Shown here in pieces: positions 17,901 through 26,239 of a stretch of 64,000 nucleotides of DNA. The stretch lies in NCBI RefSeq assembly GCF_001879695.1, contig NZ_MNBL01000041.1, positions 62,001-126,000 on the forward strand, read 5' to 3'. Positions within the stretch are counted from its first letter, which is position 1. Each line of letters begins with the position of its first letter. The notes below the pieces were generated by a model. It was not told where the DNA came from. It saw only the letters and a list, made by a program, of their open reading frames with translations, and searched no databases. Position numbers and translations under genes: made by a program. Source of the DNA: Nioella sediminis (GTDB taxonomy: Bacteria; Pseudomonadota; Alphaproteobacteria; Rhodobacterales; Rhodobacteraceae).

Positions 17901-19456
17901 CCCTGATTTCGCCGCCGCCGCACCACGACATCTATTCCATCGAGGACCTGGCGCAGCTGATCTATGATCTCAAGCAGATCAACCCGCGCTGCAAGGTAAC
18001 GGTGAAGCTGGTGGCGTCCTCGGGCGTTGGCACCATTGCCGCCGGCGTGGCCAAGGCCAAGGCCGATGTGATCCTGATCTCGGGCCACAATGGCGGCACC
18101 GGGGCCAGCCCTGCAACCTCGATCAAGTTCGCCGGTCTGCCCTGGGAAATGGGCCTGACCGAGGCGCATCAGGTGCTGGCGATGAACAACCTTCGGGGCC
18201 GCGTGACGCTGCGCACCGATGGGGGGCTTCGCACGGGGCGCGATATCGTCATGGCCGCGATGATGGGGGCCGAGGAATACGGCATCGGCACCGCCGCGCT
18301 GATCGCCATGGGCTGCATCATGGTGCGCCAGTGCCAGTCGAACACCTGCCCGGTGGGCGTCTGCACCCAGGATGAAAGCCTGCGCGCCAAATTCACCGGC
18401 AATGCCGACAAGGTGGTGAACCTGATCACCTTCTACGCGCAGGAAGTGCGGGAACTGCTGGCCAGCATCGGCGCGCGGTCGCTGGATGAGGTTATTGGCC
18501 GGGCCGATCTGCTGAGCCAGGTCAGCCGTGGCTCTGCCCATCTGGACGATCTCGACCTCAACCCGCTGCTGATCACCGTCGATGGGTCGCAGAACATCGT
18601 CTACGACCGCTACCGTGAACGGAATGCAGTGCCGGACACGCTGGACGCGCAGATCGTCAAGGATGCGCACCGCTTCCTTGAGGATGGCGAGAAAATGCAG
18701 CTGTCTTACGCCGTGCAGAACACCCTGCGCACCATCGGCACGCGGACCAGTAGCCACATCGTCAAGAATTTCGGGATGCGCAACGCGTTGCAGCCCGACC
18801 ACCTGACGGTGAAGCTGGAAGGCTCTGCCGGGCAGTCGCTCGGGGCCTTTGCGGCGCCAGGGCTGAAGCTGGAAGTGTCGGGCGATGCCAATGACTATGT
18901 GGGCAAGGGCCTGTCGGGGGGCACCATTGTTGTGCGGCCCGCTCAGGTCAGCCCGCTGAAGGCAGAGGATAACGTGATCATCGGCAATACCGTTCTGTAC
19001 GGCGCAACCGATGGCTACCTCTTCGCCGCTGGCCGCGCCGGGGAGCGGTTCGGGGTGCGGAACTCTGGCGCCAAGGTGGTGATAGAGGGCTGCGGGTCCA
19101 ACGGTTGTGAATACATGACCGGTGGGGTTGCGGTGATCCTTGGATCCATCGGGGCCAATTTCGGGGCCGGTATGACAGGCGGCATGGCCTATCTCTATGA
19201 CCCCGAGGGCACGGCGCTGGAGAACATGAACCTTGAGACACTGGTGACCTGCCCGGTCACGGTCGATCACTGGGAAGACCAGCTGCACGGCCTCGTGGCG
19301 CGCCACGCCGCCGAGACCGGATCGCGCAAGGCGTCGGATATCCTGCAGCACTGGGAGGAGGAGAAGGCGAACTTCCTTCAGGTCTGCCCGAAAGAGATGC
19401 TGAACAAGATTTCCCATCCCCTCGGGATCGAGGAAAAGGCCGTTCCGGCGGAGTGA
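14918..19456 (+). CDS. gltB: Glutamate synthase (NADPH) large subunit
   Basis: A 1512-residue alpha subunit of glutamate synthase. After a propeptide of about 33 residues comes the Ntn amidotransferase cysteine (SSCGVGLVVS, Cys34), which is exposed by processing and hydrolyses glutamine. Domain signs follow: SKFYPD-like YHQRYSTNTFPQWWLAQPFR and HNGEINTLKGN; the central domain; the FMN/2-oxoglutarate barrel (SPEAHKTLNVAMNRIG, GEGGEDPAHF, ISGHNGGTGASP); the [3Fe-4S] cysteines CIMVRQCQSNTCPVGV; and the C-terminal beta-helix with repeated G-x-G (YVGKGLSGGTIVVRP). ATG 14918 follows GAAGGAAAGCCCAA. A strong terminator follows at 19506. Confidence 0.98.
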   Translation: MTKFDQDWVAAEEAKRKWMAENGMYIEEEEHSSCGVGLVVSLDGKPTRQVVEAGITALKAIWHRGAVDADGKTGDGAGIHVQIPASFFYDQIRRTGHEPDMDALMAVGQVFLPRSDFGAQETCRTIVESEVLRMGYYIYGWRHVPVDVTCLGEKANATRPEIEQILISNSKGVDEETFERELYVIRRRIEKAAAAAGISGLYLCSLSCRSIIYKGMMLAEQVSEFYPDLQDERFESAFAIYHQRYSTNTFPQWWLAQPFRMLAHNGEINTLKGNLNWMKSHEIRMASSYFGELAEDIKPIVAGGSSDSAALDSVFEVLVRAGRNAPMAKTMLVPEAWSKTSTELPEAWRDMYAYCNSVMEPWDGPAALAMTDGRWVCAGLDRNGLRPMRYVVTGEGLLIAGSEAGMVPVNEAGLVEKGALGPGQMIAVDMAEAKLYHDTEMKDALAASRPFGDWVEKVVDLGEQTEGLTESAAFSGHELRQRQIAAGYSIEELEQILAPMAEDGKETLASMGDDTPSAVLSKQYRPLSHFFRQNFSQVTNPPIDSLREYRVMSLKTRFGNLKNVLDEDSSQTEILVLESPFVTNAQFEELLTQFGDSVVNIDCTFPAGGGQGLLREELARIRLEAEDAVRSGAGHLVLTDRGQNEDRIAMPMILATSAVHSWLTKQGLRTFCSINVRSAECIDPHYFAVLIGAGATTVNAYLAQDSLADRIDRGLLDCNLTEAMARYRNAIDQGLLKIMAKMGISVISSYRGGLNFEAVGLSRAMVAEYFPGMISRISGIGVSGLQKKAEEVHAKGWLSQTDILPIGGFYKARRSGEKHAWEAQTMHMMQMACNTASYEMWKQYSAKMKANPPIHLRDLLDIKPLGKAIPIEEVESITSIRKRFVTPGMSLGALSPEAHKTLNVAMNRIGAKSDSGEGGEDPAHFVPEPNGDNPSAKIKQVASGRFGVTAEYLNHCEELEIKVAQGAKPGEGGQLPGMKVTDLIARLRHSTKGVTLISPPPHHDIYSIEDLAQLIYDLKQINPRCKVTVKLVASSGVGTIAAGVAKAKADVILISGHNGGTGASPATSIKFAGLPWEMGLTEAHQVLAMNNLRGRVTLRTDGGLRTGRDIVMAAMMGAEEYGIGTAALIAMGCIMVRQCQSNTCPVGVCTQDESLRAKFTGNADKVVNLITFYAQEVRELLASIGARSLDEVIGRADLLSQVSRGSAHLDDLDLNPLLITVDGSQNIVYDRYRERNAVPDTLDAQIVKDAHRFLEDGEKMQLSYAVQNTLRTIGTRTSSHIVKNFGMRNALQPDHLTVKLEGSAGQSLGAFAAPGLKLEVSGDANDYVGKGLSGGTIVVRPAQVSPLKAEDNVIIGNTVLYGATDGYLFAAGRAGERFGVRNSGAKVVIEGCGSNGCEYMTGGVAVILGSIGANFGAGMTGGMAYLYDPEGTALENMNLETLVTCPVTVDHWEDQLHGLVARHAAETGSRKASDILQHWEEEKANFLQVCPKEMLNKISHPLGIEEKAVPAE

Positions 19457-19505
19457 CCAGACGTCCGGCAATGGCCGGGCAGTCCCCAATCTTGACCGGC
19501 GTTTT

Positions 19506-19540
19506 CCGCCCGGCCCCCACTCGGGGGCCGGGCGGCATTT
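19506..19540 (+). terminator. Intrinsic terminator behind gltB
   Basis: A perfect 13-base-pair stem, CCGCCCGGCCCCC (19506-19518) with GGGGGCCGGGCGG (19523-19535), closes an ACTC loop and is followed by CATTTAT. It is 50 bases behind the gltB stop and marks the end of the glutamate synthase unit. Confidence 0.85.
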
Positions 19541-19566
19541 ATCGCGTGCTGCATGCGCAGGCGCGA

Positions 19567-19587
19567 TTTGTCCAATCTGGAATTTCC
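19567..19587. promoter_or_regulatory. TCCAAT-CTG motif, site A (regulator 1 promoter)
   Basis: TTTGTCCAATCTGGAATTTCC lies about 80 bases before the regulator 1 start. It shares TCCAATCTGG with site B at 26028 and resembles sites C, D and E. The core TCCA-ATC-TGGA is symmetric here. Confidence 0.6.
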
Positions 19588-19661
19588 ACCTCGTGACCGG
19601 CGTTGATCCGACCTGTACTGTACCATGATCGCACAGGGTCCGGCACGGGAGGGCCGACAAA

Positions 19662-21419
19662 GTGACGAAAATGGAACTCACGGAACGGCACGGGGTCCGC
19701 GCGGGCGGGTTCTTCAGCGACATGTCGGGCCACGAGCTGGACCGCTTTCTCGATTTCGTCAGCCGTTTTCTGGATGAAACGCAAGATTGCCTCGGGCTCG
19801 ACATGCCCGCCCGCGAGGTGCCGATCATGGTGCAGCTTGTCCGGTCGCATCTGCGGGGGCGCATGGAAACGCCCTCGTCGCTGATCGACAGTTCCGGGCT
19901 GGCGCGCGGAACCGCGCATCGCCTGATCGAGGACATGGTTGACCGTGGCCTGATCGCGAAACGTCCGCGCACGAAAAGCGGCAAGACCTTTTCGCTGCAT
20001 CCCACGCCCATGCTTATCGACGCTTGGCTGAACTATGTGCGCCGGATGAAGGCCCTGCTTGGCACCGTGTTTGGGCTGGAAGAGGATACCGACTACTTCT
20101 TCGGTGCCTCCTACCTGTCCTCTGCCGCTGTTGCCCCGTTGCCGGTTCTGTCGGAAAAGCTGGACCTGCCCGGCGGGTTGCGGGTGCTGCTGCATGCGGA
20201 CGCCACCTTCATGGCGATGCAAAAGCTCAAACGTCAGTTCGAGCTGCATTTCGGGGTAGAGCTTTCGGTGCGGGCCTTGTCCATCGACCGGCTGCACGAG
20301 GAAATCCTCGAAGACATGACCCGGCCGGTGTCGCGCTATGACATCATCACCTGCGACCTGTGCTGGATGGAAGAGCTGATCCGCGCCGGGGCAATCCGGC
20401 CGATAGACCAGATGGGGCCGGGAAGTTCCCTTGAGTACATGGATTTCCACCCCGAGGCGCTGTCTACCGCGCTGCGCGGGGAAACGCTCTACGGTCTTCC
20501 GGTGCAGACCACGCCAGAGCTGTTCATCTATCGCAGCGACCTGTTCGCAGAGGCCGGCCTGGCCCCACCCGCGACGCTGGCTGAAATGCTCGATTGTGCC
20601 CGCGCCCTTCACCGCCCCGAGATTGACCGCAGCGGCATTTGCTGGAACGGCGCGCGCGGCACGCCAGTGGGGACGACCTTCATGATGCTGATGGCCGATT
20701 TCGGCCAGCCGGTGCTGAACCTGCCGCCAATGGGGGACGGGTTTCGCGGGCAGGATCTGGGGCCTGAACACCTCGTCCCAATGCTGACCGCGCCCAAGGC
20801 GCTGGAGGCCGCGGAGTTTCTGGTGGAACTTTTGACCTATTCGCCTCCGAATGTGTTGCAGATGTCATGGTATGAACGTGCCAAATGCTATGCGCAGGGA
20901 CAGGCGGCCATGGGCTATTGCTACACCCAGATCCTGCCGATCATCGAGAACGACCCGACCTCGCCCGCCTGTGGGCGGACCGGGTATCTGCCGCATCCCT
21001 CTGGACCCGGCCAGCGCCCGATCGCGCCGCTTGGGGGGTGGAATATCTGCCTGCCCGCGAACCTCAAGGACAGCCGGTTCGCGGCGGTCAAGCAGGCGGC
21101 GCAGACCCTGACATCCGCCGCTGCGACCAAGCTGTATATCGAGAATGGCAGCCTTGTCAGTTCCCGCTTCAGCGTCTGCAACGATCCCGCCGTCGCCCAT
21201 GATCGCCCGGTCATTGCCACGGTGGACAAGCTGGCCCGTGCGGGCCAGTTGCAGACATGGCCGCGGCCTGCGGTGCCCCAACTGAACACGTTGGTGCGAA
21301 TTCTAGGCGAAGAGATTCACACGATGCTGCTGCGCAACAAGAAGCCGGGTGCCGCGTTGCGCGATGCGCAGGCCAGATGTGAAAGGACGATGGTGCGGGA
21401 TCAGGCTGTCAGAGACTGA
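19662..21419 (+). CDS. Winged-HTH regulator fused to a sugar solute-binding domain (regulator 1)
   Basis: A 585-residue protein without signal peptide or membrane segment. Residues about 55-115 form a winged helix-turn-helix (PSSLIDSSGLARGTAHRLIE, wing KRPRTKSGKTFSLHPT). Residues about 172-560 read as a whole family-1 (maltose-type) ABC solute-binding protein: LRVLLHADATFMAMQKLKRQ, YDIITCDLCWMEELIRAGAI, YGLPVQTTPELFIYRSDLF, GQAAMGYCYTQILP and APLGGWNICLPANL. It is therefore probably a cytoplasmic transcription factor that senses a sugar with a binding-protein fold. A paralogue with the same layout is at 27296. GTG 19662 follows GGGAGGGCCGACAAA. Site A lies upstream. The 3' end overlaps the convergent Gfo/Idh/MocA gene by 11 bases. 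Automatic annotation would likely mislabel it as an extracellular binding protein. Confidence 0.82.
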   Translation: MTKMELTERHGVRAGGFFSDMSGHELDRFLDFVSRFLDETQDCLGLDMPAREVPIMVQLVRSHLRGRMETPSSLIDSSGLARGTAHRLIEDMVDRGLIAKRPRTKSGKTFSLHPTPMLIDAWLNYVRRMKALLGTVFGLEEDTDYFFGASYLSSAAVAPLPVLSEKLDLPGGLRVLLHADATFMAMQKLKRQFELHFGVELSVRALSIDRLHEEILEDMTRPVSRYDIITCDLCWMEELIRAGAIRPIDQMGPGSSLEYMDFHPEALSTALRGETLYGLPVQTTPELFIYRSDLFAEAGLAPPATLAEMLDCARALHRPEIDRSGICWNGARGTPVGTTFMMLMADFGQPVLNLPPMGDGFRGQDLGPEHLVPMLTAPKALEAAEFLVELLTYSPPNVLQMSWYERAKCYAQGQAAMGYCYTQILPIIENDPTSPACGRTGYLPHPSGPGQRPIAPLGGWNICLPANLKDSRFAAVKQAAQTLTSAAATKLYIENGSLVSSRFSVCNDPAVAHDRPVIATVDKLARAGQLQTWPRPAVPQLNTLVRILGEEIHTMLLRNKKPGAALRDAQARCERTMVRDQAVRD

Positions 21420-22524
21420 CCCAACCCCGCGTCCGATCGCTTTCCTGCATCGCTTCGATGGTGCGCTGCACCTCGTACGCCTCGCGGAAATCGGGGCCGC
21501 AGCTGCCTTGCCCGGCATGGGCGGCAATCAGCTCCGCCACTTCGATCACCTTGAGATCGTTGAAGCCGAGGTGATGGCCCGGTGCGGGACAGAACGCGCC
21601 ATAGGGCGGGTGCGCGGGACCGGATTCGATGCGGGTGTAACCGCTGCGCCCCGCCGCACCGGACCACAGCAGCAGTTCGTTCATGTTCTCCTGGCTGAAG
21701 GCCAGCGCGCCCTTGGTTCCAGTGATTTCCCAAGACAGATCCATGGTGCGGGCGGTCGCGGCCCAGTTCGCCTCGATGCTGCCCGCCGCGCCGTTTTCAA
21801 AGCGGAGAAGGGCGTGGGTCATGTCGTCGACCTCCACGGGCGCACGCTCGGCGCTACCCGGGGAGACGGGCCGCGTGGGGAAGATCGTGCGGCAATCGGC
21901 CTGCACCTCGCTGATCGGGCCAATGAGGAACCGCGCCATGGAGGTGATATGGCTGCCGATATCGGCCAGCGCCCCGCCCCCTGCCGGATCCGTGCGGAAG
22001 GAATGGGGCGCGTCGGGGCTCGCCATGTAGTTCTCCGCGTGCCGCCCGCGAAAACCCGTGACCTCGCCGATCTCTCCGCCCGCGATGATGTCGCGTGCCA
22101 GCCGGATCATCGGGTTGCGCAGGAAGTTGAAGCCAACCAGCGTCGTGACACCTGCGGCCTCGGCGGCCTCGGTCATCTCCAGTGCCGAGGCAGCGGTGGT
22201 CGACAGCGGCTTTTCGCAATAGACGGTCTTGCCCGCTGCGATGGCCGCCAGCGCAATCGGCGCGTGCAGGACATTGGGGGCGGTGATCGCCACGATGCCA
22301 ACCTCGGGGTCATCGACAAGGGCCTGCCAGTCGGCGGTAGAGCGCGCAAAGCCAAGCGCCGCCGCGCCCCTCTGCGCGAGGTCTTCGGTCGCGTCCGCCA
22401 GAATGCTCAGCTTCGGCTCCAGCGGCAGGTCGAACAGCCCGCCCACGGCCCGAAAGGCATTGGCGTGGCACCGACCCATGAAGCCGGACCCGACCAAACC
22501 GACCCCAATCTCCTGCTTGCCCAT
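21409..22524 (-). CDS. Gfo/Idh/MocA family dehydrogenase
   Basis: A 371-residue NAD(P)-dependent sugar or cyclitol dehydrogenase. The N-terminal Rossmann motif is VGLVGSGFMGRCHANAF (residues 8-24), the conserved catalytic lysine is in YCEKPLS, and VGFNFLRNPMIRLARDII starts the C-terminal substrate domain, with GGGALADIGSHITSMARFL near residue 180 (D-x-G-x-H pattern of the family). The substrate is not readable. It is last in the minus-strand unit permease-permease-ATPase-dehydrogenase, 9 bases behind the ATPase stop, with GGAG ahead of ATG 22524. It therefore very likely oxidises the sugar brought in by this transporter. Confidence 0.9.
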   Translation of the reverse strand: MGKQEIGVGLVGSGFMGRCHANAFRAVGGLFDLPLEPKLSILADATEDLAQRGAAALGFARSTADWQALVDDPEVGIVAITAPNVLHAPIALAAIAAGKTVYCEKPLSTTAASALEMTEAAEAAGVTTLVGFNFLRNPMIRLARDIIAGGEIGEVTGFRGRHAENYMASPDAPHSFRTDPAGGGALADIGSHITSMARFLIGPISEVQADCRTIFPTRPVSPGSAERAPVEVDDMTHALLRFENGAAGSIEANWAATARTMDLSWEITGTKGALAFSQENMNELLLWSGAAGRSGYTRIESGPAHPPYGAFCPAPGHHLGFNDLKVIEVAELIAAHAGQGSCGPDFREAYEVQRTIEAMQESDRTRGWVSL

Positions 22525-22533
22525 ATTGCTCTC

Positions 22534-24042
22534 CTACTCCGCCGCTGGCCGTGCCAGGTGATGTGACACCGCGTCGATCAGGTTTTCCTCTGTCATCGCC
22601 TCGCCCTCGAATTCGCCCACGAGCCGCCCCTCGGCCATTGCCAGCACCCGGTGGCTGACGCCCAGAACCTCGGGCATTTCCGAGGAGATCACGATCACGG
22701 CAAGCCCCCGTTCCGCGAGGTTCGCGATCAGCGTGTGGATGGCCGATTTCGACCCCACGTCGATCCCCCGCGTGGGTTCATCGAGGATGATCAGCTTCGG
22801 CCCGGCACATAGCCATTTGGCCAGCACGAATTTCTGCTGGTTTCCGCCAGAAAGCGTGGCGACCGCCTGTTCCGGCCCCGTTGTCTTGATCGACAGCGCA
22901 TCCTTGTATTCATCGAACGTCGCGCGTTCCTTGCCCCGGTCCATGACGGTGTTCCTGGCATAGCTCGCCAGATGCGGCAGGGTGGTGTTTTCCATCCCCC
23001 CCATCATCAGCACCAGCCCCTGTTCCTTGCGGCTTTCAGGCACAAGCGCCATGCCAAGGTCGATGGCCTGCCGGGGTGACGGCAGCGGGATTTCCTCGCC
23101 GTGCCATTGCAGCGTGCCCCGGTCGGCCTTGCGGATGCCGAAGAGCGTTTCGACCACCTCGGAGCGTCCCGCGCCGACGAGCCCGTAAAAGCCAAGCACT
23201 TCGCCCTGCCGGACCGAGAAACTTACATCCTCGAACTGGCCCTTCAGGCTCAACCCGTCAACGCGAAGAACCTCGTCCCCGAAACTGCTGTCGGCCTTGT
23301 GGAAATAGGCTTCCAGCGTGCGGCCGATCATCATTCGTGTGACGGCGGTGGCGTCGGTCTCCCGCGTGGTCACCGTGCCCTGCACCTGGCCGTCGCGCAG
23401 TACGGTGATGCGGTCGGTCAGCTCGAAGATTTCATCCATCTTATGAGAGATATAGACGATCCCCACCCCCTGTGCCTGAAGCCCCCGGATGGTGGTGAAA
23501 AGCTGGTCCTTCTCGGTATCGGTCAGCGAGGCCGTGGGTTCATCGAAGATCACCACGTTGGCACTGAACGCCTGCGACCGGGCGATTTCCACCATCTGCT
23601 GCATGGCAACCGACAGCGTGCCGACCCGGTCATCGGGGCCGAAGCTGCATCCCATTGCGTCCAGCGCCGCCTGTGCATCGCGGCGCAGCTTGCGTTTGTT
23701 CAGCACGCCAAGCGCATTGGTGGGCCACGCGCCCAGATAGATGTTCTCGGCCACCGACAGTTCCGGCGAGAGCGACAGTTCCTGGTGAATCAGCAGGATG
23801 CCCTTTTCGCGCGCGGCCAAAGGATTGTCGATCTGGACGGGCTGGCCCTGGTAGATGATTTCACCCGCATCGGGATGATAGAGCCCTGCCAGCACCTTCA
23901 TAAGCGTTGACTTGCCCGCGCCGTTTTCCCCCACAAGCGCATGGACTTCACCGGGGCGCACATCGAAGCTGACCTTGTCCAGCGCGACGACGCCGGGGAA
24001 GGTCTTGGTGATACCGGATAGCGTCAGGATCGGGTTTGCCAT
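22534..24042 (-). CDS. Sugar ABC transporter ATP-binding protein (CUT2, RbsA-like)
   Basis: A 502-residue double ATPase energising sugar uptake at the inner membrane. The first half carries Walker A GENGAGKSTLMKVLAG, a degenerate signature TLSVAMQQMVEIARSQA and Walker B VVIFDEPTASLT. The second carries GFYGLVGAGRSEVVETLFG (the atypical Walker A of the second RbsA half), the signature LSGGNQQKFVLAKWL and Walker B LIILDEPTRGIDVGS. This asymmetry is standard for CUT2 (ribose/galactose-type) systems. Two ATGs compete: 24048 overlaps the permease stop (ATGA) but sits one base behind AGGAGG; 24042 has that site at 7 bases, so I choose 24042. Confidence 0.94.
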   Translation of the reverse strand: MANPILTLSGITKTFPGVVALDKVSFDVRPGEVHALVGENGAGKSTLMKVLAGLYHPDAGEIIYQGQPVQIDNPLAAREKGILLIHQELSLSPELSVAENIYLGAWPTNALGVLNKRKLRRDAQAALDAMGCSFGPDDRVGTLSVAMQQMVEIARSQAFSANVVIFDEPTASLTDTEKDQLFTTIRGLQAQGVGIVYISHKMDEIFELTDRITVLRDGQVQGTVTTRETDATAVTRMMIGRTLEAYFHKADSSFGDEVLRVDGLSLKGQFEDVSFSVRQGEVLGFYGLVGAGRSEVVETLFGIRKADRGTLQWHGEEIPLPSPRQAIDLGMALVPESRKEQGLVLMMGGMENTTLPHLASYARNTVMDRGKERATFDEYKDALSIKTTGPEQAVATLSGGNQQKFVLAKWLCAGPKLIILDEPTRGIDVGSKSAIHTLIANLAERGLAVIVISSEMPEVLGVSHRVLAMAEGRLVGEFEGEAMTEENLIDAVSHHLARPAAE

Positions 24043-24044
24043 GG

Positions 24045-25016
24045 TCATGCCTCCTGCCGGCTGAGAAGCTTGTCGATCAGCAGCGCGAGGACAAGGACCG
24101 TACCCATTACCATAAGCTCCACATAGTTCGGGGTGTTGAGCAGCCGCAGCCCGTTGCGCAGAACGGCCAGCGTCAACACGCCGCCGATGGTCATCCACAT
24201 GCTGCCGTATCCGCCCTGCAACCGGGTGCCACCAAGCACCACGGCGATGATCGTCCAAAGCTCCCACACCTTGCCGGCATTGGGTTCAGCGGTGCCAAGG
24301 CGCATCGACAGAAGAATACCCGCAACCGCAGCCAGCGCGCCGCAGAGGGTGAAGTTGATGATCTTGTGACGCTTGATATTGATGCCTGCGTCATGGGCCG
24401 CGTCGATATTGTCGCCGATGGCGTAGGTTTCACGCCCGTGGCGGGTACTGGACAGAACCCACTGGAAGAACAGGGCCAGTGCGATGAAGATCATCGCAGT
24501 CAGAGACACCGGGCCAAGGTAGATCTCGGGGTAGTCCGTATAGCTGAAATCGCTGACCATCAGGGCGTCTTCGCCGGTATAGATGAAGACCAGCCCCCGA
24601 ATCCCGATCAGCCCGCCAAGCGTGACGATGAAGGAATGCATCCCCGACAGCGCCACCAGAGTCCCGTTGAGAAAGCCAAGCGCGGCCCCCGACAGCAAGC
24701 CCACGAAGACCGCGGGCCAGATGCCGATATGATCCTGCAACCCGATGGCCAGCGCCGAAGCGAGCGCAAGGATCGCGCCGACCGACAGGTCGATTTCCCC
24801 GTCGATCATCACCATGGTCATGCCGATGGCAAGGATGCCAATGAAGGCCGCCTGCGTCAGCACGTTGCCAAGGTTGTTGACCGTCAGGAAATAGGGGCTG
24901 GAGGCGGAAAACACCACGACGGTCAGCGCCAGGAACACCCAGATGTGGTTGCGCATCAACAGGCGTGTGACGCTGCTGTGACCGCCTGCCTTGGTGATGG
25001 ATGTGGTCGCGCTCAT
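24045..25016 (-). CDS. Sugar ABC transporter permease (CUT2, RbsC-like)
   Basis: A 323-residue membrane protein with about 8-10 hydrophobic segments. AIGMTMVMIDGEIDLSVGAILALASALA is the hallmark loop of BPD_transp_2 (RbsC-type) permeases (G-x-x-D-L-S-V-G), and the later GALAAVAGILLSMRLGTAEPNAGKVWELWTIIAVVLGGTRLQGG carries the conserved G-G region that contacts the ATPase. ATG 25016 overlaps the TGA of the preceding permease gene (ATGA). It pairs with the adjacent, related permease, so the channel is probably a heterodimer. Confidence 0.93.
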   Translation of the reverse strand: MSATTSITKAGGHSSVTRLLMRNHIWVFLALTVVVFSASSPYFLTVNNLGNVLTQAAFIGILAIGMTMVMIDGEIDLSVGAILALASALAIGLQDHIGIWPAVFVGLLSGAALGFLNGTLVALSGMHSFIVTLGGLIGIRGLVFIYTGEDALMVSDFSYTDYPEIYLGPVSLTAMIFIALALFFQWVLSSTRHGRETYAIGDNIDAAHDAGINIKRHKIINFTLCGALAAVAGILLSMRLGTAEPNAGKVWELWTIIAVVLGGTRLQGGYGSMWMTIGGVLTLAVLRNGLRLLNTPNYVELMVMGTVLVLALLIDKLLSRQEA

Positions 25017-25966
25017 GCCAAGATCCTCCCGCGTTTGGCACCCAGGTCGATCCAGACAGCCAGGATGATGACCGCCCAGGTGACGAGCCACTGAATGTAA
25101 TAGGGAAAGCCAAGCAGAAGCAGTCCGTTCTGGATAAATCCGAGCATGGTGATGCCCAGAACCGTGCGCCAGATACTGCCTGACCCGCCAAGCAGGGATG
25201 TGCCGCCAAGGATCACGCCCGCCAGAACGGTCAGTTCGTAGCCCTGACCGATGGTGTTCTGCGCGCCCATCACGCGGCTGCCCATGATGACTGCGGCAAT
25301 GGCCGTGGTCAGCCCGGAAAGCGCGTAGGCCCAGAACACCGTCCAGCGCGATGCGATGCCGGAAAAGCGACTGGCGGTTTCATTGCCGCCCACCGCAAAG
25401 ACCTGGCGGCCGAAAACCGTGCGGTTCAGGACGAAGGCCGCGATCACTGCCGTGACAAGGAAGATCAGCGCAGGCACCGGGACGCCAAGCAGGTCGTGCC
25501 GCCCGAATACCGCGAACCACGTGGTCTGTGCATTCTGGACATTCACGTTCGAGCCGCCGGAATAGAACAGCACCAGCCCCTGCAGGAAGGACAGCATCGC
25601 CAGCGTCACGATCAGGGCGTTCAGCCCGACAAGGCCGACAAGAACGCCGTTGAACATGCCAACCCCGATCCCCGCCGCAAGCGTGATCAGGATGGCCATG
25701 GCCGGGCCGGACGTGTTGTGTTGGTCGACCACGATCACCGTCAGCAGGGTCAGAAGCGATCCGACCGACAGATCCAGCCGCCCGGTGATCACCACGAAGG
25801 TGACGCCGACCGCCATGACGCCCGTGATCGACACCTGTCTCAGGACGTCGAAAATATTGCCCGGCGTCAGGAACGCATCGGCGCTGAGGGCGACCGAGAT
25901 CAGGAACAGCCCGAACCCCGCCAAAAGCCCATGCCGACGCAGGAACGCCTTCACCTCTGTCTGCAT
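25013..25966 (-). CDS. Sugar ABC transporter permease (CUT2, RbsC-like)
   Basis: A 317-residue permease, first gene of the minus-strand transport unit. GVTFVVITGRLDLSVGSLLTLLTVIV is the BPD_transp_2 signature; SGLTTAIAAVIMGSRVMGAQNTIGQGYELTVLAGVILGGTSLLGG is the ATPase-contact half. Two starts are possible: GTG 25972 (four bases behind GGGAGGAAT) or ATG 25966 (about ten bases). I give the ATG; the difference is two residues. The promoter gap upstream (25967-26239) carries site B, site C and a tandem 11-base repeat and is shared with the divergent binding-protein gene. Confidence 0.92.
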   Translation of the reverse strand: MQTEVKAFLRRHGLLAGFGLFLISVALSADAFLTPGNIFDVLRQVSITGVMAVGVTFVVITGRLDLSVGSLLTLLTVIVVDQHNTSGPAMAILITLAAGIGVGMFNGVLVGLVGLNALIVTLAMLSFLQGLVLFYSGGSNVNVQNAQTTWFAVFGRHDLLGVPVPALIFLVTAVIAAFVLNRTVFGRQVFAVGGNETASRFSGIASRWTVFWAYALSGLTTAIAAVIMGSRVMGAQNTIGQGYELTVLAGVILGGTSLLGGSGSIWRTVLGITMLGFIQNGLLLLGFPYYIQWLVTWAVIILAVWIDLGAKRGRILA

Positions 25967-26027
25967 TGTCACGATTCCTCCCTGTTTCGAACGGTAGGCG
26001 AAGGGCTCGGCCCGCAGACAGCGCCAA

Positions 26028-26048
26028 TAAATCCAATCTGGTTATTCG
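26028..26048. promoter_or_regulatory. TCCAAT-CTG motif, site B (transporter promoter)
   Basis: TAAATCCAATCTGGTTATTC lies about 65 bases before the first permease gene, in the divergent gap with the binding-protein gene. It shares the ten bases TCCAATCTGG exactly with site A in front of regulator 1, which suggests regulator 1 controls the permease unit. Confidence 0.6.
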
Positions 26049-26068
26049 GCCCCGATCTGCCGCGCGAC

Positions 26069-26090
26069 GAAGTCCCCGTGAAGTCCCCGT
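26069..26090. repeat. Tandem 11-bp direct repeat in the divergent promoter gap
   Basis: GAAGTCCCCGT is present twice in immediate succession between sites B and C. A third partial inverted match (AGGGGCGGTC) follows. One helical turn apart, it may help regulator or polymerase binding; it could also be a chance duplication. Confidence 0.55.
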
Positions 26091-26102
26091 AGGGGCGGTC
26101 AA

Positions 26103-26123
26103 GAAAATCAGATTTGGACATGT
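26103..26123. promoter_or_regulatory. TCCAA-CTG motif, site C (binding-protein promoter)
   Basis: On the minus strand this reads ACATGTCCAAATCTGATTTT, the TCCAA(N)YCTGA form also found at sites D and E near regulator 2. It lies about 117 bases before the binding-protein start, in the opposite orientation to site B. Confidence 0.55.
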
Positions 26124-26239
26124 CGCGCGTTGAACGCTTGTGCCCTCGGCTCATGATCAGGGGTGTTGAAAGGGCGCAGGCCGCGACGCCCCGTTGCCAA
26201 AGGGCAAACCGAGATGCGGCGCGAAAAGGGAGGAAAGAA

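Noticed and set aside
14690-20011. A very long open frame on the minus strand opposite gltB
   Set aside because: It is the mirror of a certain gene in GC-rich DNA. The protein is rich in Arg, His and Gly and shows no domain, while gltB on the other strand is complete and unambiguous.
19662-21419. Annotation of regulator 1 as a secreted ABC binding protein
   Set aside because: There is no signal peptide, and the N-terminus forms a winged HTH shared with the paralogue at 27296; a real binding protein for the transporter is at 26240.
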